From Phytohabitans sp052068095 (GTDB taxonomy: Bacteria; Actinomycetota; Actinomycetes; Mycobacteriales; Micromonosporaceae): a stretch of DNA of 64,000 nucleotides. Location of the stretch: NCBI RefSeq assembly GCF_052068095.1, contig NZ_JBQHDG010000006.1, positions 248,001 to 312,000 on the forward strand, given 5' to 3'. This document shows positions 8,149 through 19,258 of this stretch, piece after piece (the first letter of the stretch is position 1; each line of letters begins with the position of its first letter). The translations under genes and the position numbers were made by a program. The notes beneath the pieces are model-generated. The model did no database searches. It saw only the letters and a list, made by a program, of their open reading frames with translations, and was not told the origin of the DNA.

Positions 8149-8232
8149 CGGCCCGGCCGGTAGTCAGCCCAGGACCGAACCGCCGGCGCCCGGCCGGGCC
8201 GGTGGTCAGCCCAGGACCGAGCCGCTGGCGCT
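8149..8232. repeat. Tandem 42-bp duplication spanning the 3' end of the MmpS-like gene
   Basis: Unit 1 (8149-8190) and unit 2 (8191-8232) differ at about 5 of 42 positions. Unit 2 contains the last codons and TGA stop of the minus-strand lipoprotein gene (stop at 8208-8206); unit 1 is a copy lying downstream of that stop and carries an equivalent GSVLG-stop. The duplication fills the spacer between two convergent genes. Confidence 0.8.
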
Positions 8233-8655
8233 CGCCGTGCCGACGCCCGACGTGCTGCCGCGGGCGGTGCCCACGACCTGGCCGTTGAAGATGGCCCGCA
8301 CGTCGACGTTGCCCTTGCCGTGGATCACCTCGACCCGCCACGTGTGCCGCAGGCCGTCGGAGGGCACGTCGATCGACATCCGCCAGGGCAGCTTCACGGT
8401 GTTCACCTTCGTGGGCTTGCCGTCCAGCGCGTAGGTGAGCGACGTGACCCGGGCGGTGCCGGTCGCGGTGACGACCAGGATGTGCGGCTGCCGGGCCGCG
8501 GGCGTGGACGGGGCCGCCGAGGCGCTCGGCGAGGAAGCGGCCACGCTGGGCGGGTCCGCCGCGGCGGGCGGCTCGCCGGCGTCGTCGCCGCCGCATCCCG
8601 CGGCCAGGAGGACCACGGCGGCGGCGGTGGGGACAAGTCGGGCTATAGGCGGCAT
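8206..8655 (-). CDS. Lipoprotein with MmpS-like domain
   Basis: 149 residues. The N-terminus is a lipoprotein signal ending LLAAGC (lipidated C21), followed by a Ser/Pro/Ala linker. Residues about 58-140 (VTATGTARVTSLTYALDGKP, then LPWRMSI and a final GQVVG segment) match the beta-sandwich layout of MmpS proteins, the periplasmic partners of MMPL exporters. The only MMPL gene visible here is over 50 kb away, so the lipoprotein is an orphan. The ATG at 8655 is chosen because TAGGGT (8668-8663, minus) ends 7 nt upstream, giving a leaderless transcript. Its 3' end is duplicated in the downstream spacer. Confidence 0.8.
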   Translation of the reverse strand: MPPIARLVPTAAAVVLLAAGCGGDDAGEPPAAADPPSVAASSPSASAAPSTPAARQPHILVVTATGTARVTSLTYALDGKPTKVNTVKLPWRMSIDVPSDGLRHTWRVEVIHGKGNVDVRAIFNGQVVGTARGSTSGVGTASASGSVLG

Positions 8656-8662
8656 GCGCCAC

Positions 8663-8668
8663 ACCCTA
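8663..8668 (-). promoter_or_regulatory. Leaderless-type -10 box of the MmpS-like gene
   Basis: TAGGGT on the minus strand lies 7 nt before the ATG at 8655, with no ribosome binding site. Confidence 0.5.
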
Positions 8669-8792
8669 TCCACCGGCCGCCACCCCGGCGATCTTGCGCC
8701 CGCCGGGCGGCGGGGTCCGGCGGAGCGGAGCGGCCGCGGCCGGCCACCGTGACCTGGATGTCCGGCACGAGGTCGCGGTCGCCGAGGGCGGC

Positions 8793-9506
8793 TCACGCGC
8801 TGGGCTCGGCGGGTCGGCTCTCCGCGGTGGGCGACACGAGGTGGCTCAGGTGGGCGGCGCCGTCCAGGAGGGCGGCCGAGCGGCGGGTCAGCTCGGCCTG
8901 GCGGCCGGCGACGGCCTCGCGCAGCGCAGCGCTGCTCCCGGTGCGGCGCAGGCCGTCGAGGATGGGGCCGATCCGCGGCAGCGGGTACCAGCTCTGGCGC
9001 AGCATCCGGATCATCCGCGCGTCCCGCACCTCCGCCGGGCCGTAGCGGCGGTATCCGGTGACCCGCTCGCGGCGCGGCGCCAGCAGGCCGGCCGCCTCCC
9101 ACACGCGCAACGCCGACGTCCGCACGCCGAGCTGGGCGGCCAGCTCGCCCACGCTCAGCTCCGGCCCGCCGGCGTCCGCCGGGACCGGAGGGACCGCCTC
9201 CAGCGCGGCGGCCGTGGTCTGTAGCGCGACGCGTTCCTGGTGCAGGGCGGCGTGGCCGGCGTCCATCAGCGCGAGCGCCCGCGGCACCTCGCCGGCCAGC
9301 ACCGCGCGCATGATGGCGCGCGCCGGCTCCGGGCCGTGGCCGGCCGCCAGGCCGCGGTAGGCGAGCACCGCGCGCAGGTGGCGCTCGTCGAAGGTGCGGT
9401 AGCCGCTGCCGGTGCGGGGCACCGGGGGCAGCACGCCGGCGTCCTCGTAGTTGCGGATCTGCTGGGTCGAGACGCCCGCCGCGCGCGCCAGGTCGACCGT
9501 CCGCAC
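8793..9506 (-). CDS. Double-MerR (TioE-like) transcriptional regulator
   Basis: 237 residues containing two MerR-type DNA-binding domains in one chain. The first is at about residues 2-70 (TVDLARAAGVSTQQIRNYED, then GYRTFDERHL); the second is at about 119-190 (SVGELAAQLGVRTSALRVWE, then GYRRYGPAEVRDARMIRMLR). This layout is that of TioE-family regulators. The GTG at 9506 follows a GAAGGAGG ribosome binding site and is preferred over upstream in-frame codons. It is divergent from a UvrA-like drug-resistance-type ATPase, which it probably controls in response to a DNA-binding drug. Confidence 0.88.
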   Translation of the reverse strand: MRTVDLARAAGVSTQQIRNYEDAGVLPPVPRTGSGYRTFDERHLRAVLAYRGLAAGHGPEPARAIMRAVLAGEVPRALALMDAGHAALHQERVALQTTAAALEAVPPVPADAGGPELSVGELAAQLGVRTSALRVWEAAGLLAPRRERVTGYRRYGPAEVRDARMIRMLRQSWYPLPRIGPILDGLRRTGSSAALREAVAGRQAELTRRSAALLDGAAHLSHLVSPTAESRPAEPSA

Positions 9507-9574
9507 GCCACCGCCTCCTTCACCACGGGAGTTGAGGGTTGGTGCACAGCATACGGCCACTTTTCGCGAAAACC

Positions 9575-9597
9575 CTCTACAGGAGCTTCAATGAGAG
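9575..9597. promoter_or_regulatory. Imperfect dyad, probable MerR operator
   Basis: A 23-bp imperfect dyad begins CTCT and ends AGAG with AGCT near its centre, between the double-MerR gene and the UvrA-like gene. A wider inverted pair, GAGGGTT near 9534-9540 and AACCCTC at 9571-9577, overlaps it. This is where a MerR operator would lie, but the -35 and -10 boxes are not clear enough to fix the promoter. Confidence 0.45.
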
Positions 9598-9606
9598 ACT
9601 TTAAGC

Positions 9607-12116
<2,510 letters not shown>

Positions 12117-12120
<4 letters not shown>

Positions 12121-13016
12121 GCGAGTTGATCGAGGCACGCTTCGAGATCCTGGACGAGCGCTTCGCCGGCTACGGCGGCGACGCCTACCTCACCCGGCTG
12201 CACACCGGCGGCCGCTGGCTGGAGGGGCCGGCGTACTTCGCCGCCGGGCGCTACCTCGTCTTCAGCGACATCCCCAACGACCAGATCCTGCGGTGGGACG
12301 AGACGACCGGCGCGGTCGGCGTCTTCCGCGCACCGTCCGGGTACGCCAACGGCAACACCGTCGACCGGCACGGCCGCCTGGTCACCTGCGAGCACGGCAA
12401 CCGGCGGGTGACCCGCACCGAGCACGACGGCTCGGTCACCGTGCTCGCCGACCGCTACCGGGGCCAGCGGCTCAACAGCCCCAACGACGTGGTGGAGCGG
12501 GCGGACGGCTCGATCTGGTTCACCGACCCGAGCTACGGCATCGACAGCGACTACGAGGGATACAAGTCGGAGAGCGAGATCGACGCCTGCAACGTCTACC
12601 GGGTCGACCCGTCGAGCGGCGAGGTGCGGCTCGTCGCCGGCGACTTCGTGCGGCCGAACGGGCTGGCGTTCACATTGGACGAGCGCCGGCTGTACATCGT
12701 GGACACCCGGGAGAAGCACGTGCGGGTGTTCGACGTAGGCGACTCCGGCGACCTGCGGGGCGGCGAGGTCTTCGCCACCTGCACCGCCGGCAGCTTCGAC
12801 GGGATGCGCCTGGACCACCGCGGCAACGTGTGGGTCTCCGCGCACGACGGCGTGCACGTCTTCGCGCCGGACGGCACGCTCATCGGCAAGCTGCTGGTGC
12901 CGGAGATCGTCTCCAACCTGACGTTCGGCGGGCCGCGCCGCAACGACCTGTTCGTCACCGCCACCAGCGCCGTGTACACGCTGCGGGTCAACGTCACGGC
13001 CGGCCGCTACCCGTAG
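12117..13016 (+). CDS. SMP-30/gluconolactonase-family hydrolase
   Basis: 299 residues with a six-bladed propeller fold. The metal-ligand positions are recognisable: the Glu of WLEGPAYF near residue 24, the Asn of LNSPNDVVE, the Asn of VRPNGLAF, and the Asp of SFDGMRLD. The family hydrolyses lactones of sugars or lactone-containing compounds using a divalent metal. The ATG overlaps the UvrA-like stop (ATGA), so the two genes are translationally coupled. Coupling to a resistance ATPase suggests that the lactone substrate may be a drug or a sugar acid; this is inference. Confidence 0.85.
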
Positions 13017-13021
13017 GAGAG

Positions 13022-13056
13022 GCCCGCCGCCCCGGTCACCAGCCGGGGCGGCGGGC
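13022..13056. terminator. Strong bidirectional terminator hairpin
   Basis: GCCCGCCGCCCCGG (13022-13035) pairs perfectly with CCGGGGCGGCGGGC (13043-13056) around a 7-nt loop. It lies between the stop of the lactonase and the stop of the convergent GH2 gene. Confidence 0.9.
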
Positions 13057-13063
13057 GGTCACC

Positions 13064-15391
13064 CTAGGGCGCCCAGGGCGCGACGACGTTCCACGTCGCG
13101 TCGGCGGCCCATGGCGTGGGTGAGTTCCAGGCGGCGCCGCCCGCGCCGTCGCTCATCCACACCTCCGCGTTCGCGTGCCGCAGGTACGAGCCGCGGTAGT
13201 TGTACGACTCCAGCGAGACGCCGCTCCCGGTCAGCCCGCCGCGGGCACACCAGGTCGCGTCCGCCCGCAGCAGCGCGCTGCCGTCGTCGACCGAGTTTCG
13301 CACCCGCGAGTCGGCGTGCCGCAGGAACTGTCCGGGGAAGTTGACCGACTCGAACGAGTAGCAGCTCCCGTCGGCGAGGCCGGCCCGCACGGTGTACGTG
13401 GCGTCGTTCTTCAGCGGCGCGGGGCTGGCCCCGTCGACCACGTCCGTGTACGCCAGGCTGTTCTGGTGCCGCAGGTACCGGTTGGTGAAGCCGGGCGTGG
13501 TGACCTGGAACGAGACCCGGCCGCCTACCGGCAGCTGCACGCGCGCGGTGCTCGGCAGGGCGCGGGACGCGTCGATCAGCGCCTGGTTGGCCGCCCGCAC
13601 CCGGGCCTGGTCCATCTTGACCACCTGCCGGTCGTACGTCAGGAAGCCGTTGAGCTCGCCCTCCAGGTCGGTGATCTCGGTGTAGACCGCGGCGCTCAGG
13701 CCCTTGCCGATCATCAGGTTTCGCACGCCCTGCACGAGGCCGACGTACCGGTTGGTGAGCGCGGTCGCGTCGGTCTGCCACTCGTACGCGAAGAAGCCGC
13801 CGCTCGGGCTCCACTCGTGGCCGGGCGTGTGCAGGCCGAGCCCGCCGAACTCGCCGAGCACCGCGACCCGCGTCGCGGACGGCAGCGGCGAGGCGGGCCC
13901 GAGGTACATGTGCCAGTCGTCGATGTCGCCGTTGCCCGGGTTGCCCAGCGACTGGCAGCAGTTGTGCCCACTGTGGACGTTGACCAGGCGGGTCGGGTCC
14001 TGGCTCTTGACCGCGTTGCCGACCCGCTGGGTGTCGGCGAGGGCCCGCTCGCCCCAGCCCTCGTTGTACACCGTGTACGCGACGACCGACGGCGAGCTAC
14101 GGTGCTCGTCGACGATCTCCCGCGCCTCCGCCTCGAACTGCGCCTGCTGGGCGTTGTCGGCGTTGACGTCCTGCGCGGTCAGCGACGGGATGTCCTGCCA
14201 GACCAGCAGCCCGAGCCGGTCGGCGTGGTAGAACCACCGCTGCGGCTCCACCTTGATGTGCTTGCGCACCATGTTGAAGCCAAGGTCCTTGTGCTTCTGG
14301 AGGTCGAAGGCGAGGGCCGCGTCGGTGGGCGCGGTGTAGACGCCGTCCGGCCAGTACCCCTGGTCGAGGGTGCCGGTCTGGAAGACGAACTGTCCGTTGA
14401 GCAGTGGCCGGAGCACGCCGTTGACCATGCCGACGCCGACCTGCCGCATGCCGAAGTAGTGCGTGGTCCGGTCCACCGTGGACCCGGAGCCGTTGCGCAG
14501 GCTGACCCGCAGGTTGTAGAGGAACGGGTCGTCCGGCGTCCAGCGGCGGGCGTTCGGCACCGGCACGGCGAACTCGGCGAAGCCGCCGGTCGCGCTCCCG
14601 ACCACCGTGGCGCCGTTGAGCGCCTCGGCGAGCACGCTGTGACCGGTCACGTCACCGCGGGTGAAAACCCGCACCCGGATCGTGTTGTTGGCGAGGTTGG
14701 GGTACAGGTCGACCCGGCTGATCGACGAGACCGGGGTCGGCTCCAGCCACACCGTCTGCCAGATGCCGGAGCTGGGCGTGTAGAAGATGCCGTTGGGCGT
14801 CTTGGTCTGCTTGCCGATCGGCGGCAGGCTGCCGTTCTGGCGGGTGTCGCTCGGGTCCCACACCTTCACGACGACCTCGTTGGTGCCGCCGTTGAGCTGC
14901 GGCGTGACGTCGAAGGTGAACGCGTCGTAGCCGCCGCTGTGCGTGCCGACCTGCGTGCCGTTGACCCACACGGTGGCCTGCCAGTCGACGGCGCCGAAAT
15001 GCAGCTGCACCCGCCGGCCGGACCAGCCCGCCGGCACCGTGAACGTGCGGCGGTAGAACAGGTAGTTGCGGTTGTCGTTGGCCGCGCGCATCACGCCGGA
15101 CAGCGCCGACTCGACCGGAAACGGCACGTTGACGCGCTCGGGCAGGGTGGTGTTGAACTGCGGGGCGTCGTTGGTGGCCGACTGGCGCAGCTGCCACTCG
15201 CCGTTGAGGTTGAGCCAGTCGGGGCGGGTCATCTGCGGGCGGGGGTACTCGGGCAGGGGTGTGCCGTTGAGTGCCTGGGCGGTCCAGGGGGTCGTGAGGG
15301 GCGGGGTCTTGGCGGGTGCGGCCTGCGCGGGCGAGGGGATGGCCAGCAGGCCGGCCACCAGGATCATGACGGCGGGCAGGGGTCGTCTCAT
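13064..15391 (-). CDS. Secreted GH2 glycoside hydrolase with C-terminal AbfB module
   Basis: 775 residues. A Sec signal (hydrophobic stretch then PAQAAPA, cleavage near residue 25) is followed by the GH2 order: sugar-binding jelly roll (about 45-230), immunoglobulin-like domain, then TIM barrel. The likely acid/base is E444 in YNEGWGE, and a nucleophile candidate lies in YTEITDLEGE. Residues about 622-772 form an AbfB-type arabinofuranose-binding trefoil with repeated YLRH motifs (RYLRHQ, FLRHAD, YLRHAN). GH2 members cleave beta-galactosides, mannosides, glucuronides or arabinosides; the AbfB module points to arabinofuranose-decorated substrate. It is the last gene of the six-gene operon, 11 bp after the GH127 gene. 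Confidence 0.88.
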   Translation of the reverse strand: MRRPLPAVMILVAGLLAIPSPAQAAPAKTPPLTTPWTAQALNGTPLPEYPRPQMTRPDWLNLNGEWQLRQSATNDAPQFNTTLPERVNVPFPVESALSGVMRAANDNRNYLFYRRTFTVPAGWSGRRVQLHFGAVDWQATVWVNGTQVGTHSGGYDAFTFDVTPQLNGGTNEVVVKVWDPSDTRQNGSLPPIGKQTKTPNGIFYTPSSGIWQTVWLEPTPVSSISRVDLYPNLANNTIRVRVFTRGDVTGHSVLAEALNGATVVGSATGGFAEFAVPVPNARRWTPDDPFLYNLRVSLRNGSGSTVDRTTHYFGMRQVGVGMVNGVLRPLLNGQFVFQTGTLDQGYWPDGVYTAPTDAALAFDLQKHKDLGFNMVRKHIKVEPQRWFYHADRLGLLVWQDIPSLTAQDVNADNAQQAQFEAEAREIVDEHRSSPSVVAYTVYNEGWGERALADTQRVGNAVKSQDPTRLVNVHSGHNCCQSLGNPGNGDIDDWHMYLGPASPLPSATRVAVLGEFGGLGLHTPGHEWSPSGGFFAYEWQTDATALTNRYVGLVQGVRNLMIGKGLSAAVYTEITDLEGELNGFLTYDRQVVKMDQARVRAANQALIDASRALPSTARVQLPVGGRVSFQVTTPGFTNRYLRHQNSLAYTDVVDGASPAPLKNDATYTVRAGLADGSCYSFESVNFPGQFLRHADSRVRNSVDDGSALLRADATWCARGGLTGSGVSLESYNYRGSYLRHANAEVWMSDGAGGAAWNSPTPWAADATWNVVAPWAP

Positions 15392-15402
15392 GGGGGCCGT
15401 CC

Positions 15403-18216
15403 TTAGAGGATCAACCAGTCGTGGTCGGGGGTGCCGTTGTCCTGGAACTGCTCCACGTTGGCCGAGTCCAGCGTGGACATGTCGTGTACGGCGAGAACCT
15501 TGCCGCTGTGCCTGTTCTGGATCCGGACGGTGCCCGGCCCGCCGGCGACCACGCGCAGCCGCCACTGGTGGTCCGCGGTGCCGTTGTCGTCGAACTGCAC
15601 CACCTGCGCCGAGTCCGCGGTGGACATGCCGGCGACGCCGAGCACCTTTCCGGAGTGCTGGTTGCGGATCCGGTACCAGCCGTCCCCGTCGGGCAGGAAC
15701 GCCCAGACGTGGTCGGCGCCACCGGTGTCCGCGTACTGCTGGACCCGCGCGGAGTTCACTGTGGACGTGCCCTCCACCGCGAGCACCTTCCCCGAGTGCC
15801 CGTTCAGGATCTTGACCGGGCCGTCGGGTACGAGCCGCCACTCGTGGTCGGCGGTCCCGTTGTCGTCGAACTGCACCACCTGCGCGGAGTCCGCCGTGGA
15901 CATGCCGGTGACGCCGATCACCTTGCCGCTGTTGGCGTTGCGCAGGCGGAAGTGGCCGTCGCCGCTGTCGACGAGCTGCCACCTCTGATCCGCCGAACCC
16001 ACATCGGCGAACTGCTGCACGCGGGCCGAGTTCGCCGTGGACATCCCCTCCACGGCGAGCACCTTGCCCGAGTTGGCGCACTGGAGCTTCACGTACCCGC
16101 CACCGGCGTCGACGATCCGCCAGAGGTGGTCGGCGGTGCCGCTGTCGGCGAACTGCACCACGTTCGCCGAGTCGCCGTGTGACATGCCGTCGACGCCGAG
16201 CACCTTGCCCGAGTGCTTGTTCCAGATCCGGAAGGCGGCACCCGGGCGCTGCCACGCGCGGGTGCCGCCGGTCTGCGGGAAGCTCGTGATCCGCAGCCGG
16301 GCCGCGCCCATCGGGATGAGCGTGACCTGCTCGACCGGCGCGGTCGAGGCGACCGGGCCGTCCTGGAGCGGGGCGACCACCCGCTGCTGGTCGGCCTGCC
16401 AGGCGGCGATCCGCTGCCCGCTGGTGGTCAACCGCACCGGCGCGTTCGGGACCGTGAACGGGTCGGTGAGGCTGCCGCCGCCGGACGTGACCGTGACCGC
16501 GGCGCCCGGCACGAGCCCGTAGTTCCACGGCGAGCCGGCGTGCACGTCGTACTCCGGGAACTGGTCGGTGCCGCCGGTACGGGCCCACTGCTCGGTGATC
16601 CGCAGCGAGAAGGCGAGCGCGCCATAGTGGACGGACGCCGCGCCGTGCTGCCGCGGCCAGGTGCGCACGACCGGCCGCATCGGCAGCCGCAGGGTGATGG
16701 TGTCGCCGTCGCGCCAGGTGCGGTGGACGGTCACGTAGCGCGGGCCGGGGCCGGCGGCCACGACCGCGCCGTTGATCCGCAGCTCGGGATCGAGGCACCA
16801 GCCGGGGATCCGCATCGAGAACGGGAAGCCGACGGCGGACGGCGCGCGGAGCCGGAACGTGACCGTGTCGCCGAACGGGTAGGCGGTGTCCTCCGTGACG
16901 GTGACGGAGACCCCGGTGCCCACGCGGGCCGTCACCGTCGACGGGCCGAGCAGCGCCGCGCACAGGCCGCCGTCCGGGGTGGACAGCCACATCTCCTCCA
17001 CGTAGTACGGCCAGCCCATGCCGTAGTTGTGCGGGCAGCAGCGGTACCGTTCGATCCCGGGCCGGTAGGACTGCATCTCGAACGGGTTGTCGAACTGCCC
17101 CTGCGTCTTCGGCACGTTGTCCAGGTCGACGCTGTTGGCGCTGGTGACGTAGTGCACCGCCCGGCCGGACGGGTCGAGCGCGGCGGGCAGCGAGTTGAAC
17201 GCGAGCTCCTCGGTGCGGTCGCCCCACACCGGGTCGCCGGTGATCCGGGTGAGGATCTCGTGGCTGAGCATGTACTCGACGATCCCGCAGGTCTCGAACC
17301 CCTGCCGCGGGTCGACCAGCGCGGGCCGCATGTTCTCGTCGCCGGCGAAGCCGCCGCCGGGAAACTGCCCGTAGTCGCGCTGGATGGCGTCGTAGAGGCC
17401 GTAGGTGGCCGCCCGGTCGCCGTCCACACCGGACAGCACCCAGTACTGCGCCGGTTCGCGGAAGCCCTGCGCGACGTTGACGTTGTGCCGGTTGGGCAGC
17501 CCGGCGCGCCAGCTGGGCGAGTTGGCGTGGATCTTGCGCACGAGGTCGAGCAGGAACGCGGCGCCGGTGCGGTTGTAGAGCCAGTAGACGACGTCGATCG
17601 TGTCGCCCCAGCGCCAGGCGCCCCAGCTGTACCCGAAGACGGCGGTGGGCTGCGCGTCCAGGTACCGGAAGAAGCGGGTCAGGAACGGGTCGACCCGCGG
17701 GTCACCGGTGTACTCGGCGTGCGAGCGGAGGGCGGCGAGCATCGGCATGTGCGGCCACAGGTCGGGGTGGCCGGCGGGCGTGGTGCGCAGCGCGTCCGGG
17801 CCGAAGAAGCCGTCCGCCGCCTGGGTCGCGATGACCCCGTTCATCCAGCGGCGGGCGGCCGCCAGCACGGTCGGGTCGCCGGTGACGTAGCCGAGGTCGA
17901 CGTACCCGCGCAACCAGTACGGCACCTCCTCCCAGCCGCCGAGCGCCGGGTTGGTCCAGCCGGTGCCGTCGTACCGCAGGTAGCGGGACACCTCGGCGAG
18001 GCGCCCGTTGAGGCCGTTCACCTGCTTGGCCAACTGAGTGCTCAACCAGCCCCGGGCGCGGACCGCGCCGGGTGGCAGGCGGAGGAACGCGGCCGGGCGC
18101 AGCGGGGCCCGGTTGGCGAGGTAGTGGGTGGCGGCGGACGCGGGCGCGCCCGGGACGGCCGCGGCGACGGCGGCGCCGCCCGCGACCGCCAGCAGATGAC
18201 GTCGACGGATTGACAT
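15403..18216 (-). CDS. Secreted GH127 beta-L-arabinofuranosidase-like enzyme with six ricin-type repeats
   Basis: 937 residues. The N-terminus MSIRRRHLLAVAGG looks like a twin-arginine signal. The catalytic domain (about 35-640) has the GH127/DUF1680 residues: E308 and C310 in FETCGI and the pair C393-C394 in RCCPHN, matching the Glu and three Cys that form the zinc-thiolate site of family beta-L-arabinofuranosidases. Residues about 690-937 hold six ricin-type units of about 42 residues, each with HSGKVL or NSGKVL then a GMST segment and an HxWR-like end, enough for two beta-trefoils. Export removes it from the cytoplasm, so arabino-oligosaccharides are probably cut outside. It lies between the importer and the GH2 gene in one operon. 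Confidence 0.9.
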   Translation of the reverse strand: MSIRRRHLLAVAGGAAVAAAVPGAPASAATHYLANRAPLRPAAFLRLPPGAVRARGWLSTQLAKQVNGLNGRLAEVSRYLRYDGTGWTNPALGGWEEVPYWLRGYVDLGYVTGDPTVLAAARRWMNGVIATQAADGFFGPDALRTTPAGHPDLWPHMPMLAALRSHAEYTGDPRVDPFLTRFFRYLDAQPTAVFGYSWGAWRWGDTIDVVYWLYNRTGAAFLLDLVRKIHANSPSWRAGLPNRHNVNVAQGFREPAQYWVLSGVDGDRAATYGLYDAIQRDYGQFPGGGFAGDENMRPALVDPRQGFETCGIVEYMLSHEILTRITGDPVWGDRTEELAFNSLPAALDPSGRAVHYVTSANSVDLDNVPKTQGQFDNPFEMQSYRPGIERYRCCPHNYGMGWPYYVEEMWLSTPDGGLCAALLGPSTVTARVGTGVSVTVTEDTAYPFGDTVTFRLRAPSAVGFPFSMRIPGWCLDPELRINGAVVAAGPGPRYVTVHRTWRDGDTITLRLPMRPVVRTWPRQHGAASVHYGALAFSLRITEQWARTGGTDQFPEYDVHAGSPWNYGLVPGAAVTVTSGGGSLTDPFTVPNAPVRLTTSGQRIAAWQADQQRVVAPLQDGPVASTAPVEQVTLIPMGAARLRITSFPQTGGTRAWQRPGAAFRIWNKHSGKVLGVDGMSHGDSANVVQFADSGTADHLWRIVDAGGGYVKLQCANSGKVLAVEGMSTANSARVQQFADVGSADQRWQLVDSGDGHFRLRNANSGKVIGVTGMSTADSAQVVQFDDNGTADHEWRLVPDGPVKILNGHSGKVLAVEGTSTVNSARVQQYADTGGADHVWAFLPDGDGWYRIRNQHSGKVLGVAGMSTADSAQVVQFDDNGTADHQWRLRVVAGGPGTVRIQNRHSGKVLAVHDMSTLDSANVEQFQDNGTPDHDWLIL
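15405..16245 (-). repeat. Six in-frame tandem repeats encoding ricin-type units
   Basis: About 840 bp of the GH127 gene consists of six tandem units of roughly 126-141 bp. Neighbouring units are similar at the DNA level (for example repeated CACCTGCGCGGAGTCCGC-like blocks), suggesting recent internal duplication or ongoing recombination between units. Confidence 0.75.
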
Positions 18217-18268
18217 GTCCAGATCCCTTCGGGGTAGAGCTCCGCCCGTGCGGCGGGCGGAGATCGGG

Positions 18269-19258
18269 TCAGGACAGGCGCTGGGCACGGTGCAGCAGCC
18301 GCTGCACCACGACGACGAGCGCGAGGAAGGCACCGCTTACCACCTGCTGGAACGAGGAGGTGAGGGTGCCGACCTGGTTGATGAGGCTCTGGATGACGCC
18401 GAGCAGCAGCACGCCGGCCATCGTGCCGGTGAGCCCGCCGGCGCCGCCGGTCAGCAGGGTGCCGCCGATGACGACGGCGGCGATGACGTCGAGCTCCAGC
18501 CCGGCGCCGAGGATGGTGACGCCGGAGGAGAGCCGGGCCGCGTTGAGCGCGCCGGCGAGGCCGGCCAGGAGCCCCGAGACGAGGTACACCGTGGCCTTCA
18601 CCCGCGCCACGGGCACGCCCATCAGCGCGGCCGCCTCCTCGCTGCCGCCGATCGCGTACACGGTCTGCCCGAAACCGGTGCGCTGCAACAGGATCGCGCC
18701 CACCACGAACAGGCCGAGCGTGATGTACACCGGCACGGTCAGGCCGAGGAACGACGCCTGGCCCAGCGAGGCGAACGCGTCGGACTCGACGAGGTAGGTG
18801 TTGGCGCCCTCGCCGGACACGGCGAGCATGAGCCCGCGCATGCCGAGCAGCCCGGCGAGCGTGACGATGAACGGCGCCATCCCGGTCCGCGCGATGATCA
18901 GCCCTTGGAGCAGGCCGATGGCGCCGCAGACGGCGAGCGGCAGCAGGAGCGCGACGAGCACGCCGTACCGCGAGCCGTAGGCGGCGAGCACGCCGGCGAG
19001 CACGAACGACGACCCGACCGACAGGTCGATGCCGCCGCTGATGATCACGAACGTCATGCCGATCGCGATGATGGCGACGAACGAGGAGGAGACCGCGATG
19101 TTCGCCGCGTTCCGCGGGGTGGCGAACGAGTCGAACGCGATCCCTCCGATGAGGACGGTCGCGGCGAGCACCATGAGCGCGCCGTGGTGCTGGAGGATCT
19201 GGCTGGCCCGCTCGCCCCGGGCCGGCGCGGCCGGAGCCGCCTCGACGGTCGTCGTCAC
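18269..19258 (-). CDS. Sugar ABC transporter permease (YjfF/RbsC type)
   Basis: 329 residues with about 8-10 hydrophobic segments and the RbsC/YjfF-family stretch GGIDLSVGSSFVLAGV and the EAA-like loop near GGTLLTGGAGGLTG. It forms the membrane channel with the next permease. Its ATG overlaps the stop of the upstream permease by 4 bp, and the gene is fourth in the operon. The order binding protein, ATPase, permease, permease is that of the ytfQRT-yjfF furanose importer. Confidence 0.9.
   Translation of the reverse strand: MTTTVEAAPAAPARGERASQILQHHGALMVLAATVLIGGIAFDSFATPRNAANIAVSSSFVAIIAIGMTFVIISGGIDLSVGSSFVLAGVLAAYGSRYGVLVALLLPLAVCGAIGLLQGLIIARTGMAPFIVTLAGLLGMRGLMLAVSGEGANTYLVESDAFASLGQASFLGLTVPVYITLGLFVVGAILLQRTGFGQTVYAIGGSEEAAALMGVPVARVKATVYLVSGLLAGLAGALNAARLSSGVTILGAGLELDVIAAVVIGGTLLTGGAGGLTGTMAGVLLLGVIQSLINQVGTLTSSFQQVVSGAFLALVVVVQRLLHRAQRLS

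Noticed and set aside
15405..16245. CRISPR or minisatellite array
   Set aside because: The repeats are about 130 bp, keep one reading frame and encode ricin-type units.
13064..17227. Single 1,387-codon frame joining the GH2 gene to part of the GH127 gene
   Set aside because: The GH2 protein has its own signal peptide starting at 15391, and the part above it is out of frame with the real GH127 gene.
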